27,032 nucleotides of DNA from CAYHOI01 sp964358175 (lineage in GTDB: Bacteria > Margulisbacteria > Riflemargulisbacteria > GWF2-35-9): the NCBI GenBank assembly GCA_964358175.1, contig CAYHOI010000014.1, forward strand, positions 1 through 27,032, written 5' to 3'. The notes under the pieces were generated by a model. That model did not search any database, was not told the DNA's origin, and saw only the letters and a program-made list of their open reading frames with translations. Of the stretch, positions 6,753 through 14,205 are shown piece by piece. Position 1 is the first letter of the stretch, and each line of letters begins with the position of its first letter. Both the position numbers and the translations under genes were made by a program.

Positions 6753-8669
6753 ATGGGTAAGATAATTGGAATTGATTTAGGAACAACCAACTCATGTGTT
6801 GCAGTGATGGAGGGAGATAGCGCGGTGGTCATTCCGAACGCGGAGGGAGGCCGAACCACGCCATCCATTGTTGCCTTTACGAAGGAAGGTGAACGTCTGG
6901 TTGGGCAGGTCGCCAAACGGCAGGCGGTAACCAACTCAAAACATACCGTGTACTCTATCAAACGCTTCATGGGGCGCAAGCATGCAGAAGTTACCGAAGA
7001 GGAAACAATGGTGCCCTATAAGATCATCGACGGCAAAAATGGGGATGCCATGGTGGATGTCGAAGGTAAACACTACTCCCCTCCCGAAGTTTCAGCGATG
7101 ATCCTCAAAAAGCTCAAGACAGATGCGGAAGCTTATCTGGGTGACAAAGTGACACAAGCCGTCATTACCGTTCCTGCCTATTTTAACGATAGTCAGCGTC
7201 AGGCTACAAAAGATGCAGGGCAGATCGCAGGCTTAGAAGTGCTACGTATTATCAACGAACCCACCGCTGCATCTTTGGCGTATGGTCTCGACAAAGAGAA
7301 GAAAAACGAGAAGATTGCCGTATACGACTTTGGGGGCGGAACTTTTGATATTTCCATCCTTGAGCTGGGAGACGGTGTCTTTGAGGTGCTCTCCACGAAT
7401 GGAGATACCCATCTCGGAGGAGACAACATTGACCAACAACTGATGAATTGGCTGGTGCAAGAGTTTAAGCGTGAGAATGGGATCGATCTGTCCAAGGATA
7501 ATATGGCTGTTCAGCGGCTCAAAGAGGCGGCAGAAAAAGCCAAAATCGAATTGTCTTCCGCCATGACCACCGACATCAACCTGCCGTTTATTACAGCCGA
7601 TCAGAATGGACCCAAGCACATGAATGTGACCTTAACGCGGGCAAAATTTGAGCAAATGATCGAGTCTTTCATTGATCGAAGCGTTGGGCCGACCAAAACT
7701 GCTTTGAAAGATGCTGGATTGAGCGTAGAGCAAATTGATGAGGTTATTCTGGTGGGAGGAACCACTCGAATTCCAAAAATCCAACAGGTCGTCAAAGATT
7801 TATTCAAAAAAGAGCCTCATAAAGGGGTCAATCCTGACGAAGTTGTTGCCCTCGGCGCAGCCATTCAAGCAGGTGTTCTTTCGGGTGATGTGAAAGATAT
7901 CGTACTTCTTGATGTAACACCGCTTTCTCTCGGGATTGAAACATTGGGTGGTGTTTTCACAAAAATCATTGAGAAAAATACGACAATTCCTGTATCCAAG
8001 AGTCAAGTATTCAGCACCGCTGCGGATAATCAGGACAGCGTGGAAGTACATGTGCTCCAGGGTGAACGCCCGATGGCTAACGACAATCGTACCCTCGGAA
8101 AGTTTCATCTCAGCGGGATTCCTCCGGCTCCACGGGGAATGCCACAGGTTGAGGTCAGCTTTGATATCGATGCCAACGGAATTGTAAACGTAAAGGCCAA
8201 AGACAAGGGGACTGGGAAAGAACAAAAAATTAGCATTACCAACTCGTCAGGACTCAACAAAGATGAGATTGAGCGCATGAAGAAGGATGCTGAGGCGCAC
8301 GAACAAGAAGATAAACAGAAAATGGCCTTGATCGAGATTCGTAACCAAGGAGATAGCCTTGCTTATCAGGCTGAAAAAACCCTTCATGACGCTGGCGAAA
8401 AGGTAGATAGTGCCTTAAAAGAAAAAATCGAAACAGGAATCAAGGAGTTGCGCGAGGTTCTCTTAAGGGACAATGTCGATGAGATTCGTAGCAAAGTGGA
8501 TGCTTTGCAAAAGGTTGTCTATGAAATGTCCTCCAAGATGTACGAGGGGGCAAAGGACGCAAGCCAAAGCGAGTCCACAGAATCTAACCAGACCTCTTCT
8601 TCTGAGGAGCCAAAGAAATCTGCAGACGACGGCAAGGTGGTTGATGCTGAGTTTGAAGAGACCAAATAG
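6753..8669 (+). CDS. dnaK: Chaperone protein DnaK (Hsp70)
   Basis: This 638-residue Hsp70 is full length. It opens with IIGIDLGTTNSCVAVM, the phosphate-1 loop of the ATPase domain, followed by VPAYFNDSQRQATKDAG, IINEPTAASLAYGLD and VYDFGGGTFDISIL, and the adenosine motif VILVGGTTRIPKIQ. The interdomain linker is near DIVLLDVTPLSLGIETLGG. The substrate-binding beta domain follows, then a helical lid, and the low-complexity Ser/Glu tail ends in VVDAEFEETK, typical of bacterial DnaK. It binds exposed hydrophobic segments in the cytosol in an ATP cycle driven by DnaJ and GrpE, which are its neighbours. A purine-rich AGGAAGTGAAGGA lies just before the ATG. Expression should be HrcA-controlled. Confidence 0.98.
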   Translation: MGKIIGIDLGTTNSCVAVMEGDSAVVIPNAEGGRTTPSIVAFTKEGERLVGQVAKRQAVTNSKHTVYSIKRFMGRKHAEVTEEETMVPYKIIDGKNGDAMVDVEGKHYSPPEVSAMILKKLKTDAEAYLGDKVTQAVITVPAYFNDSQRQATKDAGQIAGLEVLRIINEPTAASLAYGLDKEKKNEKIAVYDFGGGTFDISILELGDGVFEVLSTNGDTHLGGDNIDQQLMNWLVQEFKRENGIDLSKDNMAVQRLKEAAEKAKIELSSAMTTDINLPFITADQNGPKHMNVTLTRAKFEQMIESFIDRSVGPTKTALKDAGLSVEQIDEVILVGGTTRIPKIQQVVKDLFKKEPHKGVNPDEVVALGAAIQAGVLSGDVKDIVLLDVTPLSLGIETLGGVFTKIIEKNTTIPVSKSQVFSTAADNQDSVEVHVLQGERPMANDNRTLGKFHLSGIPPAPRGMPQVEVSFDIDANGIVNVKAKDKGTGKEQKISITNSSGLNKDEIERMKKDAEAHEQEDKQKMALIEIRNQGDSLAYQAEKTLHDAGEKVDSALKEKIETGIKELREVLLRDNVDEIRSKVDALQKVVYEMSSKMYEGAKDASQSESTESNQTSSSEEPKKSADDGKVVDAEFEETK

Positions 8670-8671
8670 GC

Positions 8672-9832
8672 ATGTCGCAAAAGGACTATTACAGCATACT
8701 GGGAGTCAGCAAGGATGCGTCTGAGGGTGAGCTGAAAGGTGCCTTTCGCAAGCTGGCTCGTCAGCATCACCCTGATGTTAGCAAGGACAAGGGAGCTCAG
8801 GACAAGTTTAAGGAAATCAATGAGGCTTATCAGGTGCTGAGTGATCCTCAAAAACGGCAACATTATGATCGTTTTGGAAGTGCGGAAGGATTTGATTTCC
8901 AGGGAGCAGGTGGTGCTGGCGGTTTTGGGGATATTTTTAGTCACTTTGGTGGCATGGGGGATATTCTTGAGAATTTTGGTTTTGGAGATATGTTTGGCGG
9001 TGGACGCCAATCTGGTGGCAGTCGCACGAGCGGAGGAAAACGACGGGGCGAGGATATTCGGGTCGATCAGACCCTAACCTTGGAAGAAGCCGCTCACGGC
9101 GTTGAAAAAGAGATTCATGTGCGAAATCTTGACAAATGCCCTGATTGCAATGGCACGGGATCACGTAGCAAAAAGGCTGCCACAACTTGCAACACCTGCG
9201 GGGGGCGTGGTGAAGTTCGTCAGACACGGCAGTCTATTCTGGGAACGATCAGCACAGTAACCCCTTGTCCGCATTGTCATGGGGAGGGGCAGACGATCTC
9301 TGATCCCTGTCCCACTTGCAGTGGTGCTGGACGTTCAGCAAGAAGTCGAAATATTAAAGTGAAAATACCGGCAGGAATTGATTCTGGCTCTAGACTGCGT
9401 GTCTCAGGAGAGGGAAACATGGGGCAACGGGGCGGAGAGCAGGGTGATCTATATGTGTATATCGAAATCAAACACCACCCAGTTTACGAACGGGAGGGAG
9501 ATAATCTTTCTAGCAAGCAAGCTGTCTTATTTACACAAGCTGCATTAGGGGATGAAATTGACGTGGAAACCATTTTTGGAAAGGTTTCCTTGAAAATTCC
9601 AACGGGCACTCAGCCTGGAACGGTTTTTAGGCTAAAAGGTAAAGGAATGCCTCACTTACATTCTCACGGGCACGGAGATCTTTTTGTAAGCGTGGTCATT
9701 GAAACGCCAAAGCATCTTAGTGCTGACGAGAAAACAGTTTTGGAATATTTCTCGAAAATCCGAAAAGAGAATACTGCTTTCTCCAAATCCGCTGACGTGA
9801 GTACTCGCATGAAGAAAATGCTTGGCAAGTAG
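8672..9832 (+). CDS. dnaJ: Chaperone protein DnaJ (type I Hsp40)
   Basis: This 386-residue type I Hsp40 is complete. It has the J domain (residues 1-68) with the HPD triad at 33-35, which stimulates DnaK ATPase. A Gly/Phe-rich linker covers about 72-120. Four zinc-binding repeats follow: CPDCNGTG (156-163), CNTCGGRG (173-180), CPHCHGEG (199-206) and CPTCSGAG (213-220). The C-terminal substrate-binding domains include VKIPAGIDSGSRLRVSGEG. The ATG is 2 nt after the dnaK stop and lacks a strong ribosome site, which suggests translational coupling. It is the last gene of the hrcA operon. A 6-bp inverted repeat spans its stop codon but has no T-run. Confidence 0.97.
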   Translation: MSQKDYYSILGVSKDASEGELKGAFRKLARQHHPDVSKDKGAQDKFKEINEAYQVLSDPQKRQHYDRFGSAEGFDFQGAGGAGGFGDIFSHFGGMGDILENFGFGDMFGGGRQSGGSRTSGGKRRGEDIRVDQTLTLEEAAHGVEKEIHVRNLDKCPDCNGTGSRSKKAATTCNTCGGRGEVRQTRQSILGTISTVTPCPHCHGEGQTISDPCPTCSGAGRSARSRNIKVKIPAGIDSGSRLRVSGEGNMGQRGGEQGDLYVYIEIKHHPVYEREGDNLSSKQAVLFTQAALGDEIDVETIFGKVSLKIPTGTQPGTVFRLKGKGMPHLHSHGHGDLFVSVVIETPKHLSADEKTVLEYFSKIRKENTAFSKSADVSTRMKKMLGK

Positions 9833-9844
9833 GCTCTTGCCTGA

Positions 9845-9872
9845 TTGACAAAACCTGGAAAATGATTAAAAT
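9845..9872 (+). promoter_or_regulatory. Sigma-70-type promoter of speD-speE
   Basis: A perfect TTGACA (9845-9850) is followed after 16 bp by TAAAAT (9867-9872, 5/6). The expected start, near 9879, gives a leader of about 30 nt containing GAGGGTGAG just before the speD ATG. This separates the polyamine pair from the heat-shock operon. Confidence 0.65.
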
Positions 9873-9908
9873 TGTTAAGCGTTCAAAATCTGTATACAAG
9901 AGGGTGAG

Positions 9909-10325
9909 ATGAAAGAACTTGGCAAGCATTTAATTGTTGAACTTTTCAACTGTAGCGCTTCAAAGATAAATGACCTGAATCATGTAGAAAAAGTGATGAT
10001 CGAGGCAGCGGTAGCTTCCAATGCAACGATTGTCGAACATCGGTTTCATAAATTTGCTCCCCACGGGATTAGTGGCGTTCTGATCATTGCGGAATCTCAT
10101 TTCGCGATCCATACCTGGCCAGAGTACGGGTACTGCGCTATGGATATTTTTACGTGCGGCGATCTCACAGATAATCCAGCGGCCTTAAAAGTCATTAAGG
10201 AAGGGCTTGAATGTCAGTACCACTCTGCGATTGAGATGAAGCGAGGTCTACTGAACCTTCCAGACGATCAGATTCATCATAAACCCGTGATTCTTCACCA
10301 GACGACACCTCAGCCTGTTCGGTGA
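9909..10325 (+). CDS. speD: S-adenosylmethionine decarboxylase proenzyme (prokaryotic class 1B)
   Basis: This 138-residue proenzyme matches the short SpeD/SpeH class that self-cleaves to a pyruvoyl enzyme and makes decarboxylated S-adenosylmethionine, the aminopropyl donor. The key stretch IIAESHFAIHTWPEYGYCAM has the cleavage site Glu62-Ser63, with Ser63 becoming pyruvoyl, His68 in the processing and catalytic site, and Cys83 in DIFTCG as the catalytic acid. These numbers coincide with my recollection of the Thermotoga maritima enzyme. GAGGG lies directly upstream of the ATG. The stop overlaps the speE start by 4 nt, so the product's consumer is translated in step with it. Confidence 0.97.
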   Translation: MKELGKHLIVELFNCSASKINDLNHVEKVMIEAAVASNATIVEHRFHKFAPHGISGVLIIAESHFAIHTWPEYGYCAMDIFTCGDLTDNPAALKVIKEGLECQYHSAIEMKRGLLNLPDDQIHHKPVILHQTTPQPVR

Positions 10326-11167
10326 CTTCCCCCCTCTGGTTTACCGAGGATTTTGAACCCAAAAAAGGGCGGCGAGTACAAGTCGCCTACGATGCTGTGC
10401 TGGAGAGTCGACAATCCTCTTTTCAGAAAATCGAGGTCTTTCAAACTATTCCTTATGGGAAGATGCTCGTGTTGGATGGCGTGATTATGCTCACCGAGTT
10501 TGATCACTTTGCTTATCATGAGATGATGGCTCACGTCCCGCTCAATGCACATCCCCATCCAAAACGAGTCCTTGTCATAGGGGGAGGCGACGGAGGAGCC
10601 ATTACGGAGATCCTGAAACATCCTGGCATAGAAGAGGTGGTGTTATGTGAAATTGACAAGGACGTCATCGAGGTCTGCAAAGAACATTTTGACGAATTTA
10701 AAGGTGCCTTTTCGGATAAGCGATTGTCTATCATTGTAGAAGATGCCTCCACCTATATCGAATCCATTTCCGACTATTTTGATGTCATTTGTGTCGACTC
10801 CTCAGACCCGATTGGTCCCGCCGAAGTTCTGTTCCAAAAACGTTTTTATACACATCTTTTTCAGGCTTTGTCGCCGGAAGGAATCGCCGTTACCCAGTCG
10901 GAATCTATGTACTATCACACAGACCTTATTAGAAACTTGGTTTCACAGAATCAGGAAATCTTTCCAGTTACCCAGTATTACTACACCGTTATTCCAACGT
11001 ATCCGAGCGGAACCATAGGGTTTTCTTTTTGTTCAAAGAAATGGAAGCCCTTTGACCAGCTCAATTCGTCTCGAATAGCTCAGATTAAGAACCATCGTTA
11101 TTATAACGAAGCGATTCATCGAGGCAGTTTTGCTTTGCCGGAGTTTTTGGTCGGCAAAGGCTTATAG
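10322..11167 (+). CDS. speE: Spermidine synthase (polyamine aminopropyltransferase)
   Basis: This 281-residue protein transfers the aminopropyl group from decarboxylated SAM to putrescine or a related amine, in the cytosol. The N-terminal beta domain starts with LWFTEDF. The Rossmann methyltransferase-like fold carries VIGGGDGGAITEIL (residues 85-98), CEIDKDVIEVCK (109-120), and VDSSDPIGPAEVLF (158-171) with the conserved catalytic Asp159. It starts at GTG 10322 inside the speD stop (GTGA). No ornithine or arginine decarboxylase is in the window, so the putrescine source is elsewhere. Spermidine rather than a longer amine is the default call. It converges on rnpB with only 15 bp between and no visible terminator. 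Confidence 0.95.
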   Translation: MTSPLWFTEDFEPKKGRRVQVAYDAVLESRQSSFQKIEVFQTIPYGKMLVLDGVIMLTEFDHFAYHEMMAHVPLNAHPHPKRVLVIGGGDGGAITEILKHPGIEEVVLCEIDKDVIEVCKEHFDEFKGAFSDKRLSIIVEDASTYIESISDYFDVICVDSSDPIGPAEVLFQKRFYTHLFQALSPEGIAVTQSESMYYHTDLIRNLVSQNQEIFPVTQYYYTVIPTYPSGTIGFSFCSKKWKPFDQLNSSRIAQIKNHRYYNEAIHRGSFALPEFLVGKGL

Positions 11168-11182
11168 GAAGTGAGAAAGAAG

Positions 11183-11484
11183 CTCAGGCTGACCCAATAA
11201 GCCGAGTTCTGTATTAACCGTCATGTATCTGGGATCAACATTACTGCTGACCTCATGCGGCCTACCCGTGAGTCATAACGACGCGAGACACGTCTCCCCA
11301 CCTATTTGGCCTTGCTTCCCGTAGAGGTTGCCTGATTTCACTACCTCCCCATAAGGGCGTACATTCTTTCTGTTGTCCTATTCCTCACCTTGCGATGGAT
11401 GGGCGTTACCCATTACGGCACTCTGTGAAGCTCGGACTTTCCTCTCCCCTGTTGCCAAGAGAGCGACGGCTAGGCCAGCCTGAG
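11183..11484 (-). ncRNA. rnpB: RNase P RNA (bacterial type A)
   Basis: Read on the minus strand, the region contains GAGGAAAGTCCGAGC near its 5' part and ACAGAACTCGGCTTAT near its 3' end, the two halves of the universally conserved P4/catalytic core. It also has GGTAGTGAAATCAGG and AACCTCTACGGG-like core blocks. The first and last 9 nt (11484-11476 and 11191-11183) are perfectly complementary and form helix P1, which fixes the ends. The length of about 302 nt is short for a type A RNA but in range. It is the catalytic RNA that removes 5' leaders from tRNA precursors. It has its own promoter and lies convergent to speE. Confidence 0.95.
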
Positions 11485-11489
11485 GATGT

Positions 11490-11518
11490 ACTGTAATCCT
11501 TTTAAAAAACAAAGTCAA
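11490..11518 (-). promoter_or_regulatory. Promoter of rnpB
   Basis: On the minus strand TTGACT (11518-11513, 5/6) is followed after exactly 17 bp by TACAGT (11495-11490, 4/6). The predicted transcription start, about 11484, coincides with the first base of helix P1 of the RNase P RNA, so position supports both calls. Confidence 0.65.
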
Positions 11519-11575
11519 TCTGAGAGCGAACGTCTGACAGCAGTTCTCATTATGGAATTTAATTCCGAATAATTC

Positions 11576-11718
11576 CGCCTCTATCCGCCCTCTGGGCACC
11601 TTTCTCCGTTCACGGAGAAAGGACGCAGCCGAAGTAGAGAGGCCTTCTCCGCGAGCGGAGAGGGCTCCCCGTGGTTCCTGAGCACTGTCGAAGGAAAGGG
11701 GTGGGTGAGGCGGCATTT
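11576..11718. repeat. REP/MITE-like palindromic element
   Basis: The element contains a perfect 10-bp stem with TTCA loop (11599-11622), an 11-bp stem with one G-T pair (11642-11665), and a third, imperfect inverted pair TTCCT/AGGAA (11675-11696) around a GAGCACTGTCGA core. Its base composition (runs such as CTCTCCG and GGGGTGGGTGAGG) differs from the flanking genes. The composition and hairpin array resemble dispersed REP/BIME elements mobilised by RAYT transposases, pieces of which lie at both window edges. It lies between the divergent rnpB and flgB promoters. Only one copy is seen here, so repetitiveness is inferred. Confidence 0.55.
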
Positions 11719-11779
11719 TGGAGCAAAAAAAGTCATAATTAGAATTGCTGGAACGCCGACATATAAAGTGGGATTCAAA

Positions 11780-11808
11780 TTGACACCGTCTGCACAGGTT
11801 GTTATTAT
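11780..11808 (+). promoter_or_regulatory. Sigma-70-type promoter of the flagellar operon
   Basis: A perfect TTGACA (11780-11785) and TATTAT (11803-11808, 5/6) are separated by exactly 17 bp. The expected start is about 11815, the A of the flgB ATG. No sigma-28 or sigma-54 pattern was recognised nearby, so early flagellar genes here appear to be under the housekeeping sigma factor. Confidence 0.6.
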
Positions 11809-11814
11809 TCAAGT

Positions 11815-12216
11815 ATGGGGCTTCTAGACGATAGTTTTGGGGTGCTCCGGAGGGGGCTGACTTATTCCTCGCTTCGACACGAACTTATTTCTGATAATAT
11901 TGCCAATGCGTCTACGCCAGGTTATCAGCGAAAGGACTTGGAGTTTTCCGGGATATTGCAGGCTAATATGTCGCAGGTATTGCCCCTTCGGATGACCCAG
12001 AGTCGGCACATGCCGCTTAATACAGAAAGTCTTGATCGTTTTTTTCGTGTGATGCATCCTTCAGATACGGACACCAAGTCGGATGGAAATAATGTGGATC
12101 TAGATAAGGAAGTGATCGCGATGACCGATAATAGTCTCTATTACAATACATTGACAACGGTTCTCAGCAGAAAACTGCGAATCCTTAAAACAGCTGTTTC
12201 CGAGAGGATTGCATAA
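11815..12216 (+). CDS. flgB: Flagellar basal-body rod protein FlgB
   Basis: This 133-residue proximal rod protein shows the rod/hook family N-terminal heptad region followed by ISDNIANASTPGYQRKD (about residues 25-41), the signature of axial proteins (SDNIANxxTPGY). The C-terminal helix contains NNVDLDKEVIAMTDNSLYYNT, as in FlgB. It is exported through the flagellar type III apparatus and forms the first part of the rod in the periplasm. The ATG has no Shine-Dalgarno, and no in-frame start lies between it and an upstream TAA. With the promoter placed 6 nt before it, the mRNA is probably leaderless. It is first in the flgB-flgC-fliF-G-H-I-J operon. Confidence 0.95.
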   Translation: MGLLDDSFGVLRRGLTYSSLRHELISDNIANASTPGYQRKDLEFSGILQANMSQVLPLRMTQSRHMPLNTESLDRFFRVMHPSDTDTKSDGNNVDLDKEVIAMTDNSLYYNTLTTVLSRKLRILKTAVSERIA

Positions 12217-12217
12217 C

Positions 12218-12649
12218 ATGGGATTTTTTACAGCGTCCATGGTTTCGGGGAGTGGGATGAGTGTACAGCGGCAGATCATGGATGCGATCTCAGAAAATCT
12301 TGCCAATGTGAATACGGTTCAATCCGATGACGGAGGTCCATATCGAAGCAAAATGCCTATTGTCGCAAACAAAACGATCTCATCACCGTTTTCAGGGATA
12401 CTGGGTGGCTTTATCCAGCAAAGCATTGTTTATGTAGCTCAGATTAAACGAGATACGAGTCCTCCTCGACTGGATTATGATCCAAATCATCCACTTGCTG
12501 ACGAGAAGGGCTATGTGAAGAAGCCAAACATCAATCTTGCGCTTGAAATGGTTCACATGATTGATGCGACGCGTGCCTACGAGGCCAATGTGGCGGCCTA
12601 CAACGCTTCCAAAAACATGGCCGCGAGGGCATTGCAAATAGCCGCTTAA
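12218..12649 (+). CDS. flgC: Flagellar basal-body rod protein FlgC
   Basis: This 143-residue rod protein has an axial-protein N-terminus (SGMSVQRQIMDAISENLANV), PYRSKMPIVA in the middle, and the C-terminal signature VHMIDATRAYEANVAAYNASK with MAARAL, typical of FlgC. The start is ATG 12218, with GAGAGGA at 12202-12208 upstream and the flgB stop just before it. Asn-rich SENLANVNTVQSDDGG replaces the more usual NIANANT form but aligns in place. It forms the rod with FlgB, FlgF, FlgG and FliE. In most operons fliE follows; here fliF starts 2 nt after the stop. Confidence 0.95.
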   Translation: MGFFTASMVSGSGMSVQRQIMDAISENLANVNTVQSDDGGPYRSKMPIVANKTISSPFSGILGGFIQQSIVYVAQIKRDTSPPRLDYDPNHPLADEKGYVKKPNINLALEMVHMIDATRAYEANVAAYNASKNMAARALQIAA

Positions 12650-12651
12650 CG

Positions 12652-14202
12652 ATGCCATCATTTTTTAGAGTTCTCTTCGAACAAGTCATGAATGTGATAA
12701 AAGAGCTGAGTGTGGCTCAGCGAATGACACTTTTCTTGCTTGGCGTTGTCATTTTTGTATCACTTTTTGCTCTCACTATGTGGGGGACAAGACCAGATTT
12801 TCAACCCTTGTATGCGGGGCTCTCACAGCAGGATGCCGGAGAGGTCGTTAAAAAGCTTTCTGAAAAGAATATTCCCTATCAAATCGGACCTGATGGGACG
12901 TCGATTCTTGTTCCTGCCAAGCAAGTTCGAGAAATGCGAATTCAGCTTGCGACCTTGGGTCTTCCTAAAAGTAGCGGGGTAGGATACGAACTGTTTGACC
13001 AGTTTAAATTAGGAACTACCGAGTTTACTCAGAAGGTCAACTACCAACGGGCTCTTGAAAATGAGTTGGCACGGACTATTTCAGGTATTGACCGGATTAA
13101 GGCGGCTCGAGTTCACATTGTGATGCCGGATGAGTCTGTGTTTGTTGAAGACAAAGAAGGGGCGTCGGCCTCTCTCGTTCTTGATGTCGTTGGAGAACAA
13201 GCTCCCAATGGTGATCTTATTAACGGACTGGTTCATCTGATGGCAACCTCTGTGAGAGGATTGTCGCCCAAGAATGTAACAATTGTGGATACACGCGGGA
13301 ACGTTCTGTATGCCTACTCTGAAGAGGAGGGGATGCAGGCAGGACTGACGCTCACTCAGGTGGAGGTTCAACGAAAGTATGAGCGTATGGTTCAGATGAG
13401 GATTGAGGGAATGCTCAATAAAGTTTTTGGAGCAAGCACAAGTGTTGTACGGGTAAACGTGCTGATGAATTTTGATAAACTAAATACGGAAAGCGAAACC
13501 TATTTGCCGTCGGATGTCCCCCTTGTGCGAAGTGAGCATTCTGTTGAGGAAGGATACAAGGGGAATAACTCGCCCCCTCCAGCGAATGCGTCTGTTCCTG
13601 TTGGACAACCGAATGCTCAAAACTCAAACTTTTCAAAAGTGGATGAAACACGAAACTATGAATTATCCAAGCGGCTGGAACATTATACACGTTCAGCTGG
13701 AGCGATCACAAAATTGTCTATTGCAGTGATATTAGACCGTAAACTTAAAGATGAAGAGAGACAAAATCTGCTTGAAGCTATCTCTTCTGCAGCTGGAGTC
13801 GATTCGACGCGGGGAGATGTTCTGACCCTGAGTACTTTCCCGTTTGACCGAACCTCCCTTGAGCAAGATAAAAAAGAAATGAAAGTGATGCAGCGAAACC
13901 AGACCGTGATGACGACAGGTAAAAACGTTGTACTAGTGCTTCTGGTTCTAATGGCTATTCTCTATGCTCGGACCAGCTTAAAAAAATTATCCGCTATTTC
14001 AGGGTCGGGAGGGTCGTGGGGAGTGAATGTAACAGCTGGTCGCCCCAAGGAAGTTCCCCGGGTAGTTATGCCTGAGGATGAAGTGGAGCTTTCACCGGAG
14101 GATCAGAAGAGGGTTGCCATGAAGAATTCCTTAGTGGATATGATTCACAGTGACCCAGAAGTGTTTGCCAAAATATTGCGACGTTGGCTTTCGGAGGATT
14201 AA
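12652..14202 (+). CDS. fliF: Flagellar MS-ring protein FliF
   Basis: This 516-residue inner-membrane protein forms the MS ring, the base on which rotor and export gate assemble. It has a first membrane segment at about residues 24-44 and ring-building motif 1 with LYAGLSQQDAGEVVKKL. The YscJ/FliF domain follows (KVNYQRALENELARTISGID, ARVHIVMPDESVF), then a less conserved linker rich in Pro/Asn. A second membrane segment lies near 422-440 (NVVLVLLVLMAILYA). A cytoplasmic tail ends in IHSDPEVFAKILRRWLSED, the FliG-binding peptide. The ATG at 12652 has no clear ribosome site and is probably coupled to flgC; an ATG at 12688 is an alternative start. Confidence 0.96.
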   Translation: MPSFFRVLFEQVMNVIKELSVAQRMTLFLLGVVIFVSLFALTMWGTRPDFQPLYAGLSQQDAGEVVKKLSEKNIPYQIGPDGTSILVPAKQVREMRIQLATLGLPKSSGVGYELFDQFKLGTTEFTQKVNYQRALENELARTISGIDRIKAARVHIVMPDESVFVEDKEGASASLVLDVVGEQAPNGDLINGLVHLMATSVRGLSPKNVTIVDTRGNVLYAYSEEEGMQAGLTLTQVEVQRKYERMVQMRIEGMLNKVFGASTSVVRVNVLMNFDKLNTESETYLPSDVPLVRSEHSVEEGYKGNNSPPPANASVPVGQPNAQNSNFSKVDETRNYELSKRLEHYTRSAGAITKLSIAVILDRKLKDEERQNLLEAISSAAGVDSTRGDVLTLSTFPFDRTSLEQDKKEMKVMQRNQTVMTTGKNVVLVLLVLMAILYARTSLKKLSAISGSGGSWGVNVTAGRPKEVPRVVMPEDEVELSPEDQKRVAMKNSLVDMIHSDPEVFAKILRRWLSED

Positions 14203-14205
14203 GCA

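Noticed and set aside
7242..8225. Minus-strand open frames of 125 and 141 codons inside dnaK
   Set aside because: They lie wholly within a highly conserved gene on the other strand and encode no recognisable motif.
9824..9841. Intrinsic terminator after dnaJ
   Set aside because: There is a 6-bp perfect stem (GGCAAG/CTTGCC) but the following bases are TGATTGACAA, with no T-run, and it overlaps the stop codon; weak evidence only.
11378..11812. Open frame of 144 codons on the minus strand before flgB
   Set aside because: It runs across the RNase P RNA and the hairpin element, has no family-like sequence and no ribosome site; it is an incidental frame.
11720..11814. Sigma-54 or sigma-28 flagellar promoter
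   Set aside because: No GG-N10-GC pair in TGGCAC/TTGC form and no TAAA-N15-GCCGATAA pattern was found; a good sigma-70 match explains the region.
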